Position numbers and translations under genes: made by a program
In this document: piece after piece, positions 1-8,682 of the stretch
Layout: every line of letters begins with the position of its first letter
Numbering within the stretch: the stretch's first letter is position 1
Assembly (NCBI RefSeq): GCF_003014755.1
Contig: NZ_PYAW01000004.1
Coordinates: 248,001-312,000 of the forward strand
Direction of reading: 5' to 3'
Length of the DNA stretch: 64,000 nt
DNA from: Chitinophaga niastensis
GTDB lineage: Bacteria > Bacteroidota > Bacteroidia > Chitinophagales > Chitinophagaceae
Notes under the pieces: model-generated
The model's input: only the letters and a program-made list of their open reading frames with translations
Told to the model about the DNA's origin: nothing
Databases searched by the model: none

Positions 1-960
1 CACTTTGGAGGGGAACAGGGCAATTACTTCCTGCAATACGTCCTGTAAAAAGCTGATCACTTTAGGATTGGTTACGTTAAAAACGTCGTAATGCACCCCA
101 AAATTGACCGGTACCCTGATTTGCTCATGTTTGGTGCCTAACCAGGGATAGGCGGCAATGGCGGCGCTGGAATGCCTTGGCATTTCTATTTCCGGAATGA
201 TGGTGATATGTCTGGCTGCAGCGTAATTGATAATTTCTTTAATTTGTTCCTGGGTGTAAAAGCCTTCATGTGGTTTTCCATCATAAACCTTGCTGTTCCA
301 GGTGCCGGATTGGGTAGAGTCACGTTTGCTGCCCACCTGTGTCAACAACGGATATTTTTTGATTTCAATGCGCCAGCCCTGGTCATCTGTAAGGTGCCAG
401 TGAAAAACGTTCATCTTCAGCAATGCCATTTCATCCAGCAGGTGTTTTACTGTTTCTTTGCCTTTGAAATAGCGGCCCTCATCCAGCATAAAAGCTCTCC
501 AGCCAAAGCGGGGCTTGTCTTTCACGGAAATAGCACCAATCGTATAGTCACTGCCGTTAGCTGTTACCAGCTGGCGCAGGGATTGTATCCCGTAAAAAAT
601 ACCCGTATTGGTAGCCGCCGTAATGATGATGTTACCAGGATTTACCTGTAGCAGGTAACCCTCTTCGCCCAGGTCTTTTTTCAGTTTCCCGTCCAGTGTT
701 AAACGGATATAATTGTTTGGGGCAGCAGGTTTGAGGGAGAGTGCCAGACCGTAAGTTTCCTGTAACGCCTGTTGCAGGAGGTTAGCCTCTCCGGCGCTTT
801 TGCCAGGTATGATGGCAGTAGCGCCGGATAAACTAAAGGTGCCGGATAATGTTTTTACTTCCGATGGTTGCGGAATAATACTGACTGCCAGCAGCCGGGT
901 GGTTGTTACTGATAACAGGAGCATGAAAGCCACTGCCAGCAAAGAATGTGGTTTTAGCAT
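1..960 (-). CDS. Beta-N-acetylhexosaminidase, GH20 family (3' end outside window)
   Basis: Only the first 320 codons are present; the gene runs off the left edge. The start ATG at 960 leads into a hydrophobic signal peptide (residues about 5-24), so the enzyme is exported. Residues 25-140 look like the GH20 N-terminal alpha/beta domain, and the barrel opens with the segment FGWRAFMLDEGRYF, followed by FHWHLTDDQGWRIEI, a typical GH20 strand. The catalytic Asp-Glu pair should lie just past the visible end and cannot be checked. The family removes terminal N-acetylhexosamine from chitin-like or glycan substrates, which fits a glycan-degrading bacterium. It lies 68 bases downstream of the DUF4132 gene on the same strand, with an imperfect TTTATTTG promoter core at 1003-1010, so it may have its own transcript. 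Confidence 0.9.
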   Translation of the reverse strand, partial: MLKPHSLLAVAFMLLLSVTTTRLLAVSIIPQPSEVKTLSGTFSLSGATAIIPGKSAGEANLLQQALQETYGLALSLKPAAPNNYIRLTLDGKLKKDLGEEGYLLQVNPGNIIITAATNTGIFYGIQSLRQLVTANGSDYTIGAISVKDKPRFGWRAFMLDEGRYFKGKETVKHLLDEMALLKMNVFHWHLTDDQGWRIEIKKYPLLTQVGSKRDSTQSGTWNSKVYDGKPHEGFYTQEQIKEIINYAAARHITIIPEIEMPRHSSAAIAAYPWLGTKHEQIRVPVNFGVHYDVFNVTNPKVISFLQDVLQEVIALFPSKV

Positions 961-1028
961 AATAAGATTTTACTTGTTCACTCAGATAAGTGCGATAAAG
1001 TACAAATAAAATCCCGTGATTAATAATG

Positions 1029-3953
1029 CTACACCAACACCACCTTGTCCCGTGAAATGGCAATATCCGTCATCGCCTCTGAATAAAATACGGGCGGAAC
1101 GCTTTGCAGTGGCAGCAAATAGTTGGCTGCATCTTTATCGGTACTTCTGACCCACTGTTGCTGCGTTTTTGTTTTATCAATAAAATAAAGCTTTCCAAGC
1201 TTATAACAGAAAGCATCATCTTTATAAATAACGCTTACCTCTATAATCACTTCCAGCTGATGCTCATCATCAGTTTTGTGATAGGCGTATACATATTTGC
1301 TATCACTGCCTTCGCTGAGCTTCCAGCCTTTTAGTTCCATGTGCTTGTTCAATACATCGCTTTCCAGGGAGATATCCTCGAAATCATGTACCAGTGTGGC
1401 ATGGCTATGCAGGGGAGACAATGCAGCTACCAGTCTTTCCAGTTGTGGGAAGACCGGGATGATGGCCAGATCAACAAATTTTTGTTTCCATTGCTGCAGC
1501 GTGCCGGCATCCAGGTAGAGGGGATGCAATATGCGCACATGGGCATTTTCCGGAATCGTAATTTTTTCGCCTTCCACATTCACCAGCGTAGTATCTTCCT
1601 GGCAATGGAAACAGCCGGTCAGCTGCCCTTGTTCATCGTAGATACCCCACAATAAACGGGTGGCATAAACGAACATAACCGGGTTGTGAAGGAAGAAGCC
1701 TTGCCATTGTGCGGCACTCCATGCTCTTTGTGTTACCAGGAAATGTTCGAGTCGCGGTGATTGTGACTTTACTACCTCGGCCACTTCTTTGGTGATAGTT
1801 TTAAATGATTCTTTTATATCGCTGGAAGTGGCTGCAGGTATGGATTTTAACTTGCGGTTATTTTCGTTGAAGTAGGCTGGTTTGAAGTTGCTGTCAATAA
1901 ATGCACCGTATACTTCTCCTTTTACTTCAAAATATTTAAACAGCCCTGTAAAGCCAAAGTCAGGTACGATGCGGTCTCCCAGCTCATGAATGCCAATGCC
2001 TATTTCAGCTGCGGCATGTTGTAATGCTACTAACGCTGCCGCACCTACGTTGGATTTGCGGATGCGGTATTTGCGCGACAGGAACTCCACTGCACGCAAA
2101 GCATTATCACTGCCATGGATGGCCAGTGCACCCACGCCATGCTCCGCCATTTTCAGGCGTTTGTCATCTATCCAGTGGTTGATGGCGATATGCAGTTTAT
2201 CTGCCAGTACATCATCTCCCACCAGCGCCGCCAATGCCATCAGGTATTTATATTTTGCATCTCCACCTTTATCAGTATATATTTTAAAGAGATGAGCAGC
2301 AAAATCACCACTGCGGGATTTGTCGATCAAACGCAGCAGGGGACGGGCTTCTACATCAGAACGGATTTCTTTTATGCGCGACATGCGATACAACAGAAAA
2401 CGCATCATATCTGTTGTCATAGCCGTACCGTTCAGCAAATAGAGTGGTGGTAGTGTAGTGTCATCCAGCCATGTTTCCAGTGGCCTGGATAACTTACCTC
2501 TTTTCTTCGCAAAGGATACCAGCTGAGCTACAGTGGCTGCATCATCGGTATCCGTGATGGTATCTCCCAGTGTTTCCAGCATCAGATCGCGGGCATCATC
2601 GTTGGTTTCTTTGTGCAGCGCCTGTTGCAGGAGTTTTTTGGCATCAATGGTATTGAGCCTGCATAAAATCTGTACCGCAGTTAAACGTTGATCAGCTTTT
2701 TTATGCAGCAGTAATTCTCCTGCTTTCTCCAGTGCCATCGGGTGTTCTGCCAGTATAACGGCAACGAGTGTACGAACTGATTTTAATTTGTGTAATGTAT
2801 ATGGCCAAAGCTGATCTATGTATAGTGCCGTGTTTAACTGTGTAAGTACAGGCAGCAGTATTTTTGCATCATAATCGTTTTCCAGGGCACGTAGCAACAG
2901 GGGAACAGCCCTGTCCTGCAGCTGATCTGTGAGTAACTGAAATACATCAGGATGAACATAGCGTTTCTCCACCAGGTAGTTATCCAGATAATTGATTGCC
3001 GGAAATTTATCCAGTTGTAATAATAACCGGATGGCCATCACGGCGGGTGGTGCCCACGAGCTGCTATCTCCTGGTACTTCAAACAGCCGTAAATCCTGGT
3101 TAGGAATGCCGGTGTTAGGCATATCCAGGTAATTGTAAGCAGCTTTCACCACTTGTTGGTTATATTTTTCCGGGAGATGATCAGCCAGGAGCTGATAGTT
3201 TGTGAGCGCGCCTGTATAATCGGGTAGGTTGACAAACCAGCCGGCAGTTTTTTCAATAACAGGTTCATACTTGCTCAGATTATTTTGCAGTAATATCCTG
3301 GAGAGCTCATAGTGATCTTTGTAATAACCCGATTTTGCCAGGATGTTTTCGAGGTATTCCATTTCCCGCTCCGGGTGTCCTTTGGACAGGAGGCGGAAGA
3401 ACAGGGAGTTCCAGCCTTTTTTGTTCCAGGTTTGTATGTATGCGTCAATTACATGCCATTCGGCACTTTTGATCAGGTCCTGCAAAAACTTGCGCAGTGG
3501 CGTGAATTTCAAAGGTGCCAGGTCAAAATTGTTGCCATCGCCGGAATAGCTGATCAGCATAGAGCCTATTTCTTCTGGTGTGCATCCCCGTTGCTGCAGG
3601 AAGCTGGTGAAATAGCTGAACCGCAGCACTATGGAGGAGGAAGTACCTGGCGTATCCATCATCGGTACAATCGTGTGAAGAAAAGTTTCTCTACATGCCT
3701 CCCAGGTAACAGGTGGTGAAATGAGCTGTAATATCAGCCGGTCGTTTTCATCCCAATGATCCGGTAATTGAAGCCGGGAAATAAAAAAACACATTTGTTT
3801 TGCATCATGCGTATCGGTAAATACAGGCGCAGTAAAGGTTTGCCCAGTAAGGAAATCTACCCCGGACTGTATAATCGCTGCGATATCTTCATAGTCATTC
3901 AGTTGTTTCAGTTCTTCAACAATAGGTAGTATAGCTTCCTTCGTGTATGGCAT
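1029..3953 (-). CDS. DUF4132 / HEAT-repeat protein of the AAA+/VWA cassette
   Basis: A 974-residue soluble protein with no signal peptide or membrane segment. The middle (about residues 330-660) is alpha-helical and reads like HEAT-type repeats. The C-terminal third, with RAWSAAQWQGFFLHNPV, ATRLLWGIYDEQGQLTG and HPLYLD, matches the DUF4132 domain found in E. coli YehI/MolR. It is the last gene of the minus-strand cassette, 19 bases after the VWA gene. No biochemical role is established for DUF4132. A large helical scaffold that binds a client or the AAA+/VWA complex would fit, but this is inference. The C-terminal edge lacks any visible enzyme motif. Confidence is high for a real gene and moderate for the family. 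Confidence 0.88.
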   Translation of the reverse strand: MPYTKEAILPIVEELKQLNDYEDIAAIIQSGVDFLTGQTFTAPVFTDTHDAKQMCFFISRLQLPDHWDENDRLILQLISPPVTWEACRETFLHTIVPMMDTPGTSSSIVLRFSYFTSFLQQRGCTPEEIGSMLISYSGDGNNFDLAPLKFTPLRKFLQDLIKSAEWHVIDAYIQTWNKKGWNSLFFRLLSKGHPEREMEYLENILAKSGYYKDHYELSRILLQNNLSKYEPVIEKTAGWFVNLPDYTGALTNYQLLADHLPEKYNQQVVKAAYNYLDMPNTGIPNQDLRLFEVPGDSSSWAPPAVMAIRLLLQLDKFPAINYLDNYLVEKRYVHPDVFQLLTDQLQDRAVPLLLRALENDYDAKILLPVLTQLNTALYIDQLWPYTLHKLKSVRTLVAVILAEHPMALEKAGELLLHKKADQRLTAVQILCRLNTIDAKKLLQQALHKETNDDARDLMLETLGDTITDTDDAATVAQLVSFAKKRGKLSRPLETWLDDTTLPPLYLLNGTAMTTDMMRFLLYRMSRIKEIRSDVEARPLLRLIDKSRSGDFAAHLFKIYTDKGGDAKYKYLMALAALVGDDVLADKLHIAINHWIDDKRLKMAEHGVGALAIHGSDNALRAVEFLSRKYRIRKSNVGAAALVALQHAAAEIGIGIHELGDRIVPDFGFTGLFKYFEVKGEVYGAFIDSNFKPAYFNENNRKLKSIPAATSSDIKESFKTITKEVAEVVKSQSPRLEHFLVTQRAWSAAQWQGFFLHNPVMFVYATRLLWGIYDEQGQLTGCFHCQEDTTLVNVEGEKITIPENAHVRILHPLYLDAGTLQQWKQKFVDLAIIPVFPQLERLVAALSPLHSHATLVHDFEDISLESDVLNKHMELKGWKLSEGSDSKYVYAYHKTDDEHQLEVIIEVSVIYKDDAFCYKLGKLYFIDKTKTQQQWVRSTDKDAANYLLPLQSVPPVFYSEAMTDIAISRDKVVLV

Positions 3954-3972
3954 AAGGTATAAATAGATTCAG

Positions 3973-5112
3973 TTATTTTTTCAGCACAATATCTTCTTTT
4001 GCGGCCCATTGGGCAACATCCTGTTTGCTCAATGCCATGGCCATCATGTCCGGGAATTTGTCCGGTGTACATGCAAATACCGGTATTCCAAGATTGGCGA
4101 GGAACTGCGCATTTTCATGATCATAGCCTGGTGCGCCTTCATCATTCAGCGCCAGCAGTACAATTACCTGTACACCTGCTGCGGCCAGATCTGTGAAGCG
4201 TTTGCGCATGTTTTGTTCATCACCGCCTTCAAACAGGTCAGTAATCAGCACCAGCACGGTGTCTGTTGGCCTGGTAATAATTTGTCCGCAGTATTTCAAG
4301 GCGGCGTTAATATCAGTACCACCACCCAGTTGTACGCCAAACAACAGTTCTACCGGGTCCTGCAGCTCTTCTGTAAGGTCTGCCACCACGGTATCAAAAA
4401 CAACCATTTGTGTTTTAACAGCCGGGATAGCAGCCATTACGGCGCCAAAGATACCGGAATATACTACAGAGGTACCCATAGAGCCGCTCTGATCAAGGCA
4501 TAACACCACATCTTTGAGGGCCGACCGCTTGCGGCCATAGCCAATCAGCGTTTCCGGGATAATGGTTTTGTAAGCCGGCTGGTAATGTTGCAGATTTTTT
4601 TGAATGGTCAGGTGCCAGTTGATTTCGTTGTGCCGTGGCCGCCGGTTGCGAACACTCCGGTTCAAACTGCCTGTGATAGCCTGTTGTGTGGGCTGCGACA
4701 GTTTCCCAATGAGTTCATCCACTACCTTTTTCACCACTTGTCGGGCAGTGTCTTTGGTTTTTTCAGGTATAACCTTACTCAGTGTCATCAGGGTGGCTAC
4801 CAGGTGTACATCTGCGGCTACATTTTCCAGCATCTCTTTTTCAAGGAGCATCTGGGTGAGGTTGAGGCGCTTCAGTGCATCCTGCTGCATTACCTGCACT
4901 ACAGACGTAGGGAAGTAGTTACGGATGTCGCCCAGCCACCGGCTTACGTTCGGAGAGGAGGGACCCAATCCGCCCTGCCTGGTGCTGTCATACAACGCTT
5001 CCAGTGTTTTGTCTATCTGCAGATCCGTTTTATTTAACGAATAAGCGGTGCCATCATTTTGCTCGCCTCCCAAAATCAGCCGCCATCTGCGTACCTGTTC
5101 TTCATGCGCCAT
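3973..5112 (-). CDS. VWA (von Willebrand A, MIDAS) domain protein, YehP-like
   Basis: A 379-residue cytoplasmic protein. A helical N-terminal half (residues 1-195) precedes a VWA domain with an intact metal-ion-dependent adhesion site: Asp207-x-Ser209-x-Ser211 in CLDQSGSMG, a Thr in LGGGTDINAA near residue 266, and an Asp in LITDLFEGGD. VWA proteins of this kind partner MoxR-type AAA+ ATPases, as in ViaA/RavA and CoxD/CoxE, by binding clients through the metal site. Here the ATPase gene is two genes upstream. The start overlaps the end of the DUF5682 gene by 11 bases, which argues for translational coupling. It resembles E. coli YehP. The client is unknown. Confidence 0.92.
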   Translation of the reverse strand: MAHEEQVRRWRLILGGEQNDGTAYSLNKTDLQIDKTLEALYDSTRQGGLGPSSPNVSRWLGDIRNYFPTSVVQVMQQDALKRLNLTQMLLEKEMLENVAADVHLVATLMTLSKVIPEKTKDTARQVVKKVVDELIGKLSQPTQQAITGSLNRSVRNRRPRHNEINWHLTIQKNLQHYQPAYKTIIPETLIGYGRKRSALKDVVLCLDQSGSMGTSVVYSGIFGAVMAAIPAVKTQMVVFDTVVADLTEELQDPVELLFGVQLGGGTDINAALKYCGQIITRPTDTVLVLITDLFEGGDEQNMRKRFTDLAAAGVQVIVLLALNDEGAPGYDHENAQFLANLGIPVFACTPDKFPDMMAMALSKQDVAQWAAKEDIVLKK

Positions 5113-7366
5113 CTGCTAATATTTTTGAGTCTCCCCATCCCAAAATTTGCATCACTACCGGAATGCCTTTGCTGGCGCGGTTTTCGTCGATGCCTACTGT
5201 TGTGCTACCGGATTTTTTGCCATTGCCCGCACCTGCGGATTTTACTTTATCGCCCAGTTTTTTTCGTTCCGGCGCGGTAAAGTTAGAAAAGGTGCGGCGT
5301 AATAACGGCAATACCTGTATGAAAAAATCATTTTCCAGTTGAGATACCCAGTTATGTACCATGTTCCAAAGCTCTTCGTCCAGCAGCAGGAGGGTACCGC
5401 TGCCTTTCAGGAAACCTTCCAGCCAGGCGGCTGCCTGCGCAGGCGGATTGGCTACGGACATGGCTACACTGAAAGCTTTTACCAGTGCATCGCCGGTAAT
5501 TATTTTGCCGTCAAACAACAGGCGGGTAGCATAACCTCCTATCATGGATGCGGATTGTGCAGCACGGGAGATGATCAGCAGTGTTGCCTGCCATTCCCCG
5601 GTAAGTGCGGGGTCCTGTAACAGGTTGATGGCATCGTTCATCGCATAAAACAGCTCCAGCAGGGCCAGTGCAGCATCATCTGCCACGGCAGTACAGGCAG
5701 CAGGTAAACTGATGCAGATACGGCCTATCATGCTTTCCGCGATGCCGCTTACCAGCGCTGCATCCGTTTTACGTACGTTGCCGTACCGGCTGATATTTAC
5801 TAGCGACGGGATCACTTCCATCAGCTGCAATACATCACCGGAAGCTGCGGCCAGGTTGTTGATCCGATGGATCAATACTTCCACTACTGCCGGCAATTCT
5901 GCCGGGATAGCAGATTCCAGCATCCTGCATACCTGCTGCAGCGTGCTGGTATTATTGGCGCTGCTGATCACGAAACTGGCAGTGGCTTCTGCTACCGTAT
6001 TGCCCCAGCTACCTTTTTCAATCACATCTATGGAAAAAGAAGGGTCCCATTGCAGCCGCCATTGTTCCTTGAAGGTACCTTTGCCGGATACCTCCTGGCG
6101 GCGGCCCCAGCGGATCTCCAGCAATTGCAGCCGGTGCAGGAAAATACTTCTTTCCAGATCAGTGTCTTTACGGAGGTCGAGCAAATAATCTTTGAAGTCC
6201 GCTGTTTGCGGCATTCTGAGCTTCTTTTGCAGTTTTTCAATATCCGTTTGCAGGGGAGGCTTGGGTACTTCGATTGGAACAGTGCCCATGCGGTTGCGCA
6301 CAATGAGCTCATCCCGGATAAGCTGCATCAGGATGTTTTCTCCGTTGCATAATACGCTGAGCGTAGCCTCATTTAATTCTTCCAGTCCCGGTCTGGAATA
6401 ATGCCGCAGCGAAGCGAGGGCATTCGCTAATCTCACAGCTTCCATCACATGCGCTACGGAAGTATCTTTTTGCTGTTCCCTGAAAAGCTTTGCTATCAGT
6501 GCCATCCAGCGGGTACCGTCATCAGCGGGATGCTCCCATATATGCTCATACCATCCGGGCGAGGGGATGCCGGCCCCATAACCGCTTTCATAACTTAAAC
6601 GGCTATACGTCCATGGTATCCAGGTGCATTCCACTTTGGCTTTGGGTAAACTCTTCAACAGGTCATTGTCTTCTTTTTGTTTGGGCATGTTGTTGAGTGC
6701 GGGGGCATGCCAGGCGCCACATATCACCGCAATACGCTGAAACATTTCTTTTTCTGCCAGCCGGATGCACTTGCGCATCCAGGCTTCCCGTAGCTGTTCC
6801 AGGTGGTCTTCTTTGCGGGGTAATTCCTCACGAAGGGCCTGCATGGCATCATTTACCGCTTCAAAAATCTGTGTTTGCTGCTGCCGGTATTCAAACATGT
6901 GTTCCCACCATCGCTCGCCATCTTCATACCCTGCGGCTTCTGCCAGGTGGGAGATAGGGTCACGGCGAACAACGAATACCGGAGCAGATCCGCTATCCGT
7001 GTTCTCAGGGGGCTGCTGATTGTTTTCATCAACAGTTGCCTCATGCTCCATCCCAAAAACATGCGCCAGGGGGAGGTCCATGAAACGCACGTGGATGCGC
7101 TGCCGGCGGGCATACAGGATGGCCTGCCATTCCGGGGAAAAGGCAGCAAACGGATAAAAACAGGCTTTCTGCGGGCTCTCCGGCTGATATGCAAGGATAG
7201 CTACCGGTGGCTGCAGGTTTTCATGACCGGCCCATTGCAGCAATGCATCTGCTTCCGGCGGACCTTCCACCAGCACAATATCTGGTTGGAGCTCCTCCAG
7301 AAAAGCTTTTACATTCCTTGCAGAACCAGGTCCATGGTGCCTGATGCCTAATATATGTACAGACAT
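5102..7366 (-). CDS. DUF5682 protein, YehM-like; possible EreA/TraB/ChaN-type hydrolase
   Basis: A 754-residue protein without signal peptide. The N-terminal 230 residues are a well-conserved alpha/beta domain: GIRHHGPGS (residues 7-15), VLVEGPPEAD (31-40, Glu34), RFMDLP (94-99) and VICGAWHAPAL (214-224, His220). A histidine just after strand 1, a Glu at the end of strand 2 and a late Gly-x-x-His are the layout of the EreA/TraB/ChaN superfamily of putative metal-dependent hydrolases. I infer that relation from motif order only. The rest is helical and repeat-like. It sits between the MoxR ATPase and the VWA gene and corresponds to E. coli YehM. Function is unknown; an enzymatic effector within the AAA+/VWA system is possible. 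Confidence 0.87.
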   Translation of the reverse strand: MSVHILGIRHHGPGSARNVKAFLEELQPDIVLVEGPPEADALLQWAGHENLQPPVAILAYQPESPQKACFYPFAAFSPEWQAILYARRQRIHVRFMDLPLAHVFGMEHEATVDENNQQPPENTDSGSAPVFVVRRDPISHLAEAAGYEDGERWWEHMFEYRQQQTQIFEAVNDAMQALREELPRKEDHLEQLREAWMRKCIRLAEKEMFQRIAVICGAWHAPALNNMPKQKEDNDLLKSLPKAKVECTWIPWTYSRLSYESGYGAGIPSPGWYEHIWEHPADDGTRWMALIAKLFREQQKDTSVAHVMEAVRLANALASLRHYSRPGLEELNEATLSVLCNGENILMQLIRDELIVRNRMGTVPIEVPKPPLQTDIEKLQKKLRMPQTADFKDYLLDLRKDTDLERSIFLHRLQLLEIRWGRRQEVSGKGTFKEQWRLQWDPSFSIDVIEKGSWGNTVAEATASFVISSANNTSTLQQVCRMLESAIPAELPAVVEVLIHRINNLAAASGDVLQLMEVIPSLVNISRYGNVRKTDAALVSGIAESMIGRICISLPAACTAVADDAALALLELFYAMNDAINLLQDPALTGEWQATLLIISRAAQSASMIGGYATRLLFDGKIITGDALVKAFSVAMSVANPPAQAAAWLEGFLKGSGTLLLLDEELWNMVHNWVSQLENDFFIQVLPLLRRTFSNFTAPERKKLGDKVKSAGAGNGKKSGSTTVGIDENRASKGIPVVMQILGWGDSKILADGA

Positions 7367-7399
7367 GTTTAGATCTTATTCAATAAAATAATTGTATTT

Positions 7400-7460
7400 A
7401 GCTGTTAGCATTTAGCGATTAGCTGTTAGTTTAATGCTAATCGCTAACAGCTAACAGCTA
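7400..7460. repeat. Palindromic repeat, family B copy 1 (TTAGC-type)
   Basis: Left arm gctgttagcatttagcgatt and right arm aatcgctaacagctaacagc form a hairpin between the DUF5682 and MoxR genes. The right end supplies the TAG stop codon of the MoxR gene (read on the minus strand at 7458-7460). Related copies lie at 21573-21668 and 41408-41493. Confidence 0.85.
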
Positions 7461-8537
7461 TACCAGATCTCTGCAGGCGCGGTACACATCTTTCCACTCA
7501 TCTCTCGTTTTTACTACTGTTTCCAGGTATTCCTGCCATACCAGTTTATCCTGCACCGGATCTTTTACCACAGCACCAATAATACCGGCGGCAAGGTCGG
7601 CTGCTTTAAGGGTACCATCGCCGAAATAGGCTGCCAGGGCCAATCCGCTGTTCACTACTGAAATAGCTTCTGCTGTACTCAGCGTAGCACCCGGCGATTT
7701 GAGCTTTGTTTTGCCGTCGAGGGTAACACCATTGCGGAGTTCACGGAAGATGGTAACAATACGCCGGATCTCTTCCAGGGCGGGCTTTTCGGCCGGGAGG
7801 TCCATGATCTTCTCAAAACTTTCCACCCTTCTTCTAACGATGTCAATTTCTTCTTCCATAGAATCAGGCATCGGGAGTATAACGGTATTGAACCTACGTT
7901 TTAACGCGCTGGATAATTCATTTACTCCTTTATCGCGGTTGTTGGCAGTGGCAATGACGTTAAAGCCCTTGGTAGCCTGTATTTCAGAATTTAATTCCGG
8001 TATGGGCAACGTTTTTTCCGATAAGATCGTGATGAGCGTATCCTGTACATCTGCACCAATACGCGTGAGCTCTTCGATACGTACTAACTTGCCATCCTGC
8101 ATAGCCCGCATTACAGGAGTTTCTACCAATGCGTTTTTAGAAGGGCCTTCTGCCAGTAAGCGTGCATAGTTCCAGCCGTAGCGGATACTTTCTTCGCTGG
8201 TGCCGGCTGTTCCCTGGATGATCATGGTAGAATCGCCACTGATGCCCGCTGCGAGGTGTTCACTCACCCAGCTTTTAGCGGTGCCGGGTAAACCGTATAA
8301 AAGCAACGCACGATCTGTGGCCAGTGTGGCCACAGATATTTCCATGAGGCGCCTGCTGCCAATGTATTTAGGGGTTACTTCAAAACCATTTTTCAGTTTG
8401 CCGCCTATCAGATAGGTAACAACAGATTGAGGGGATAACAGCCAGTTATGCGGACGTTTTTCCTGGTCCTGCTTTTTCAGTTCTTCCAGCTCATGTGCAA
8501 AGAGTTGTTCTGCGTGGTAGCGTAAAATGTCTGACAT
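7458..8537 (-). CDS. MoxR-family AAA+ ATPase, YehL-like
   Basis: A 359-residue AAA+ ATPase. Walker A is GLPGTAKS (residues 82-89), a Walker B-like strand is LVRIEELTR (151-159), sensor 1 is VIATANNRD (194-202) with Asn199/200, and the arginine finger is the KRRF at 213-216. The GLPGTAKS loop and the overall length match the MoxR group, ATPases that remodel or activate client proteins with a VWA partner. That partner is encoded two genes downstream. The 96-base gap to the preceding DUF5691 gene holds part of a large palindrome, and the stop codon lies in another palindrome, so mRNA stability across this junction may be affected. It corresponds to E. coli YehL. Confidence 0.94.
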   Translation of the reverse strand: MSDILRYHAEQLFAHELEELKKQDQEKRPHNWLLSPQSVVTYLIGGKLKNGFEVTPKYIGSRRLMEISVATLATDRALLLYGLPGTAKSWVSEHLAAGISGDSTMIIQGTAGTSEESIRYGWNYARLLAEGPSKNALVETPVMRAMQDGKLVRIEELTRIGADVQDTLITILSEKTLPIPELNSEIQATKGFNVIATANNRDKGVNELSSALKRRFNTVILPMPDSMEEEIDIVRRRVESFEKIMDLPAEKPALEEIRRIVTIFRELRNGVTLDGKTKLKSPGATLSTAEAISVVNSGLALAAYFGDGTLKAADLAAGIIGAVVKDPVQDKLVWQEYLETVVKTRDEWKDVYRACRDLV

Positions 8538-8574
8538 GGTATGTTGATTGATATGTTTAATAATTGTCTGAACT

Positions 8575-8682
8575 GTGATTTATATGATTTTTATGATTCT
8601 CCTGATGAGCAAAGACCTTAGCGGATTTTAAATCAGTATAATCTTCGCTCATCAGGAGAATCATAAAAATCATATAAATCAC
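8575..8682. repeat. 36-bp perfect inverted repeat, family D
   Basis: The left arm 8575-8610 (begins gtgatttatatgattt) and right arm 8647-8682 (ends aaatcatataaatcac) are perfect reverse complements over 36 bases around a 36-base spacer. The right arm lies inside the 3' end of the DUF5691 gene and encodes its last dozen or so residues; the left arm lies in the gap before the MoxR gene. The spacer contains ttagcgg and cttcgc, which recall the centre of family C. The A/T-rich arms are not followed by a T-tract, so it is not a simple terminator. Confidence 0.9.

Noticed and set aside
172..651. Plus-strand open frame of about 159 codons
   Set aside because: It lies opposite the GH20 reading frame, has no initiation context, and its protein shows no recognisable fold.
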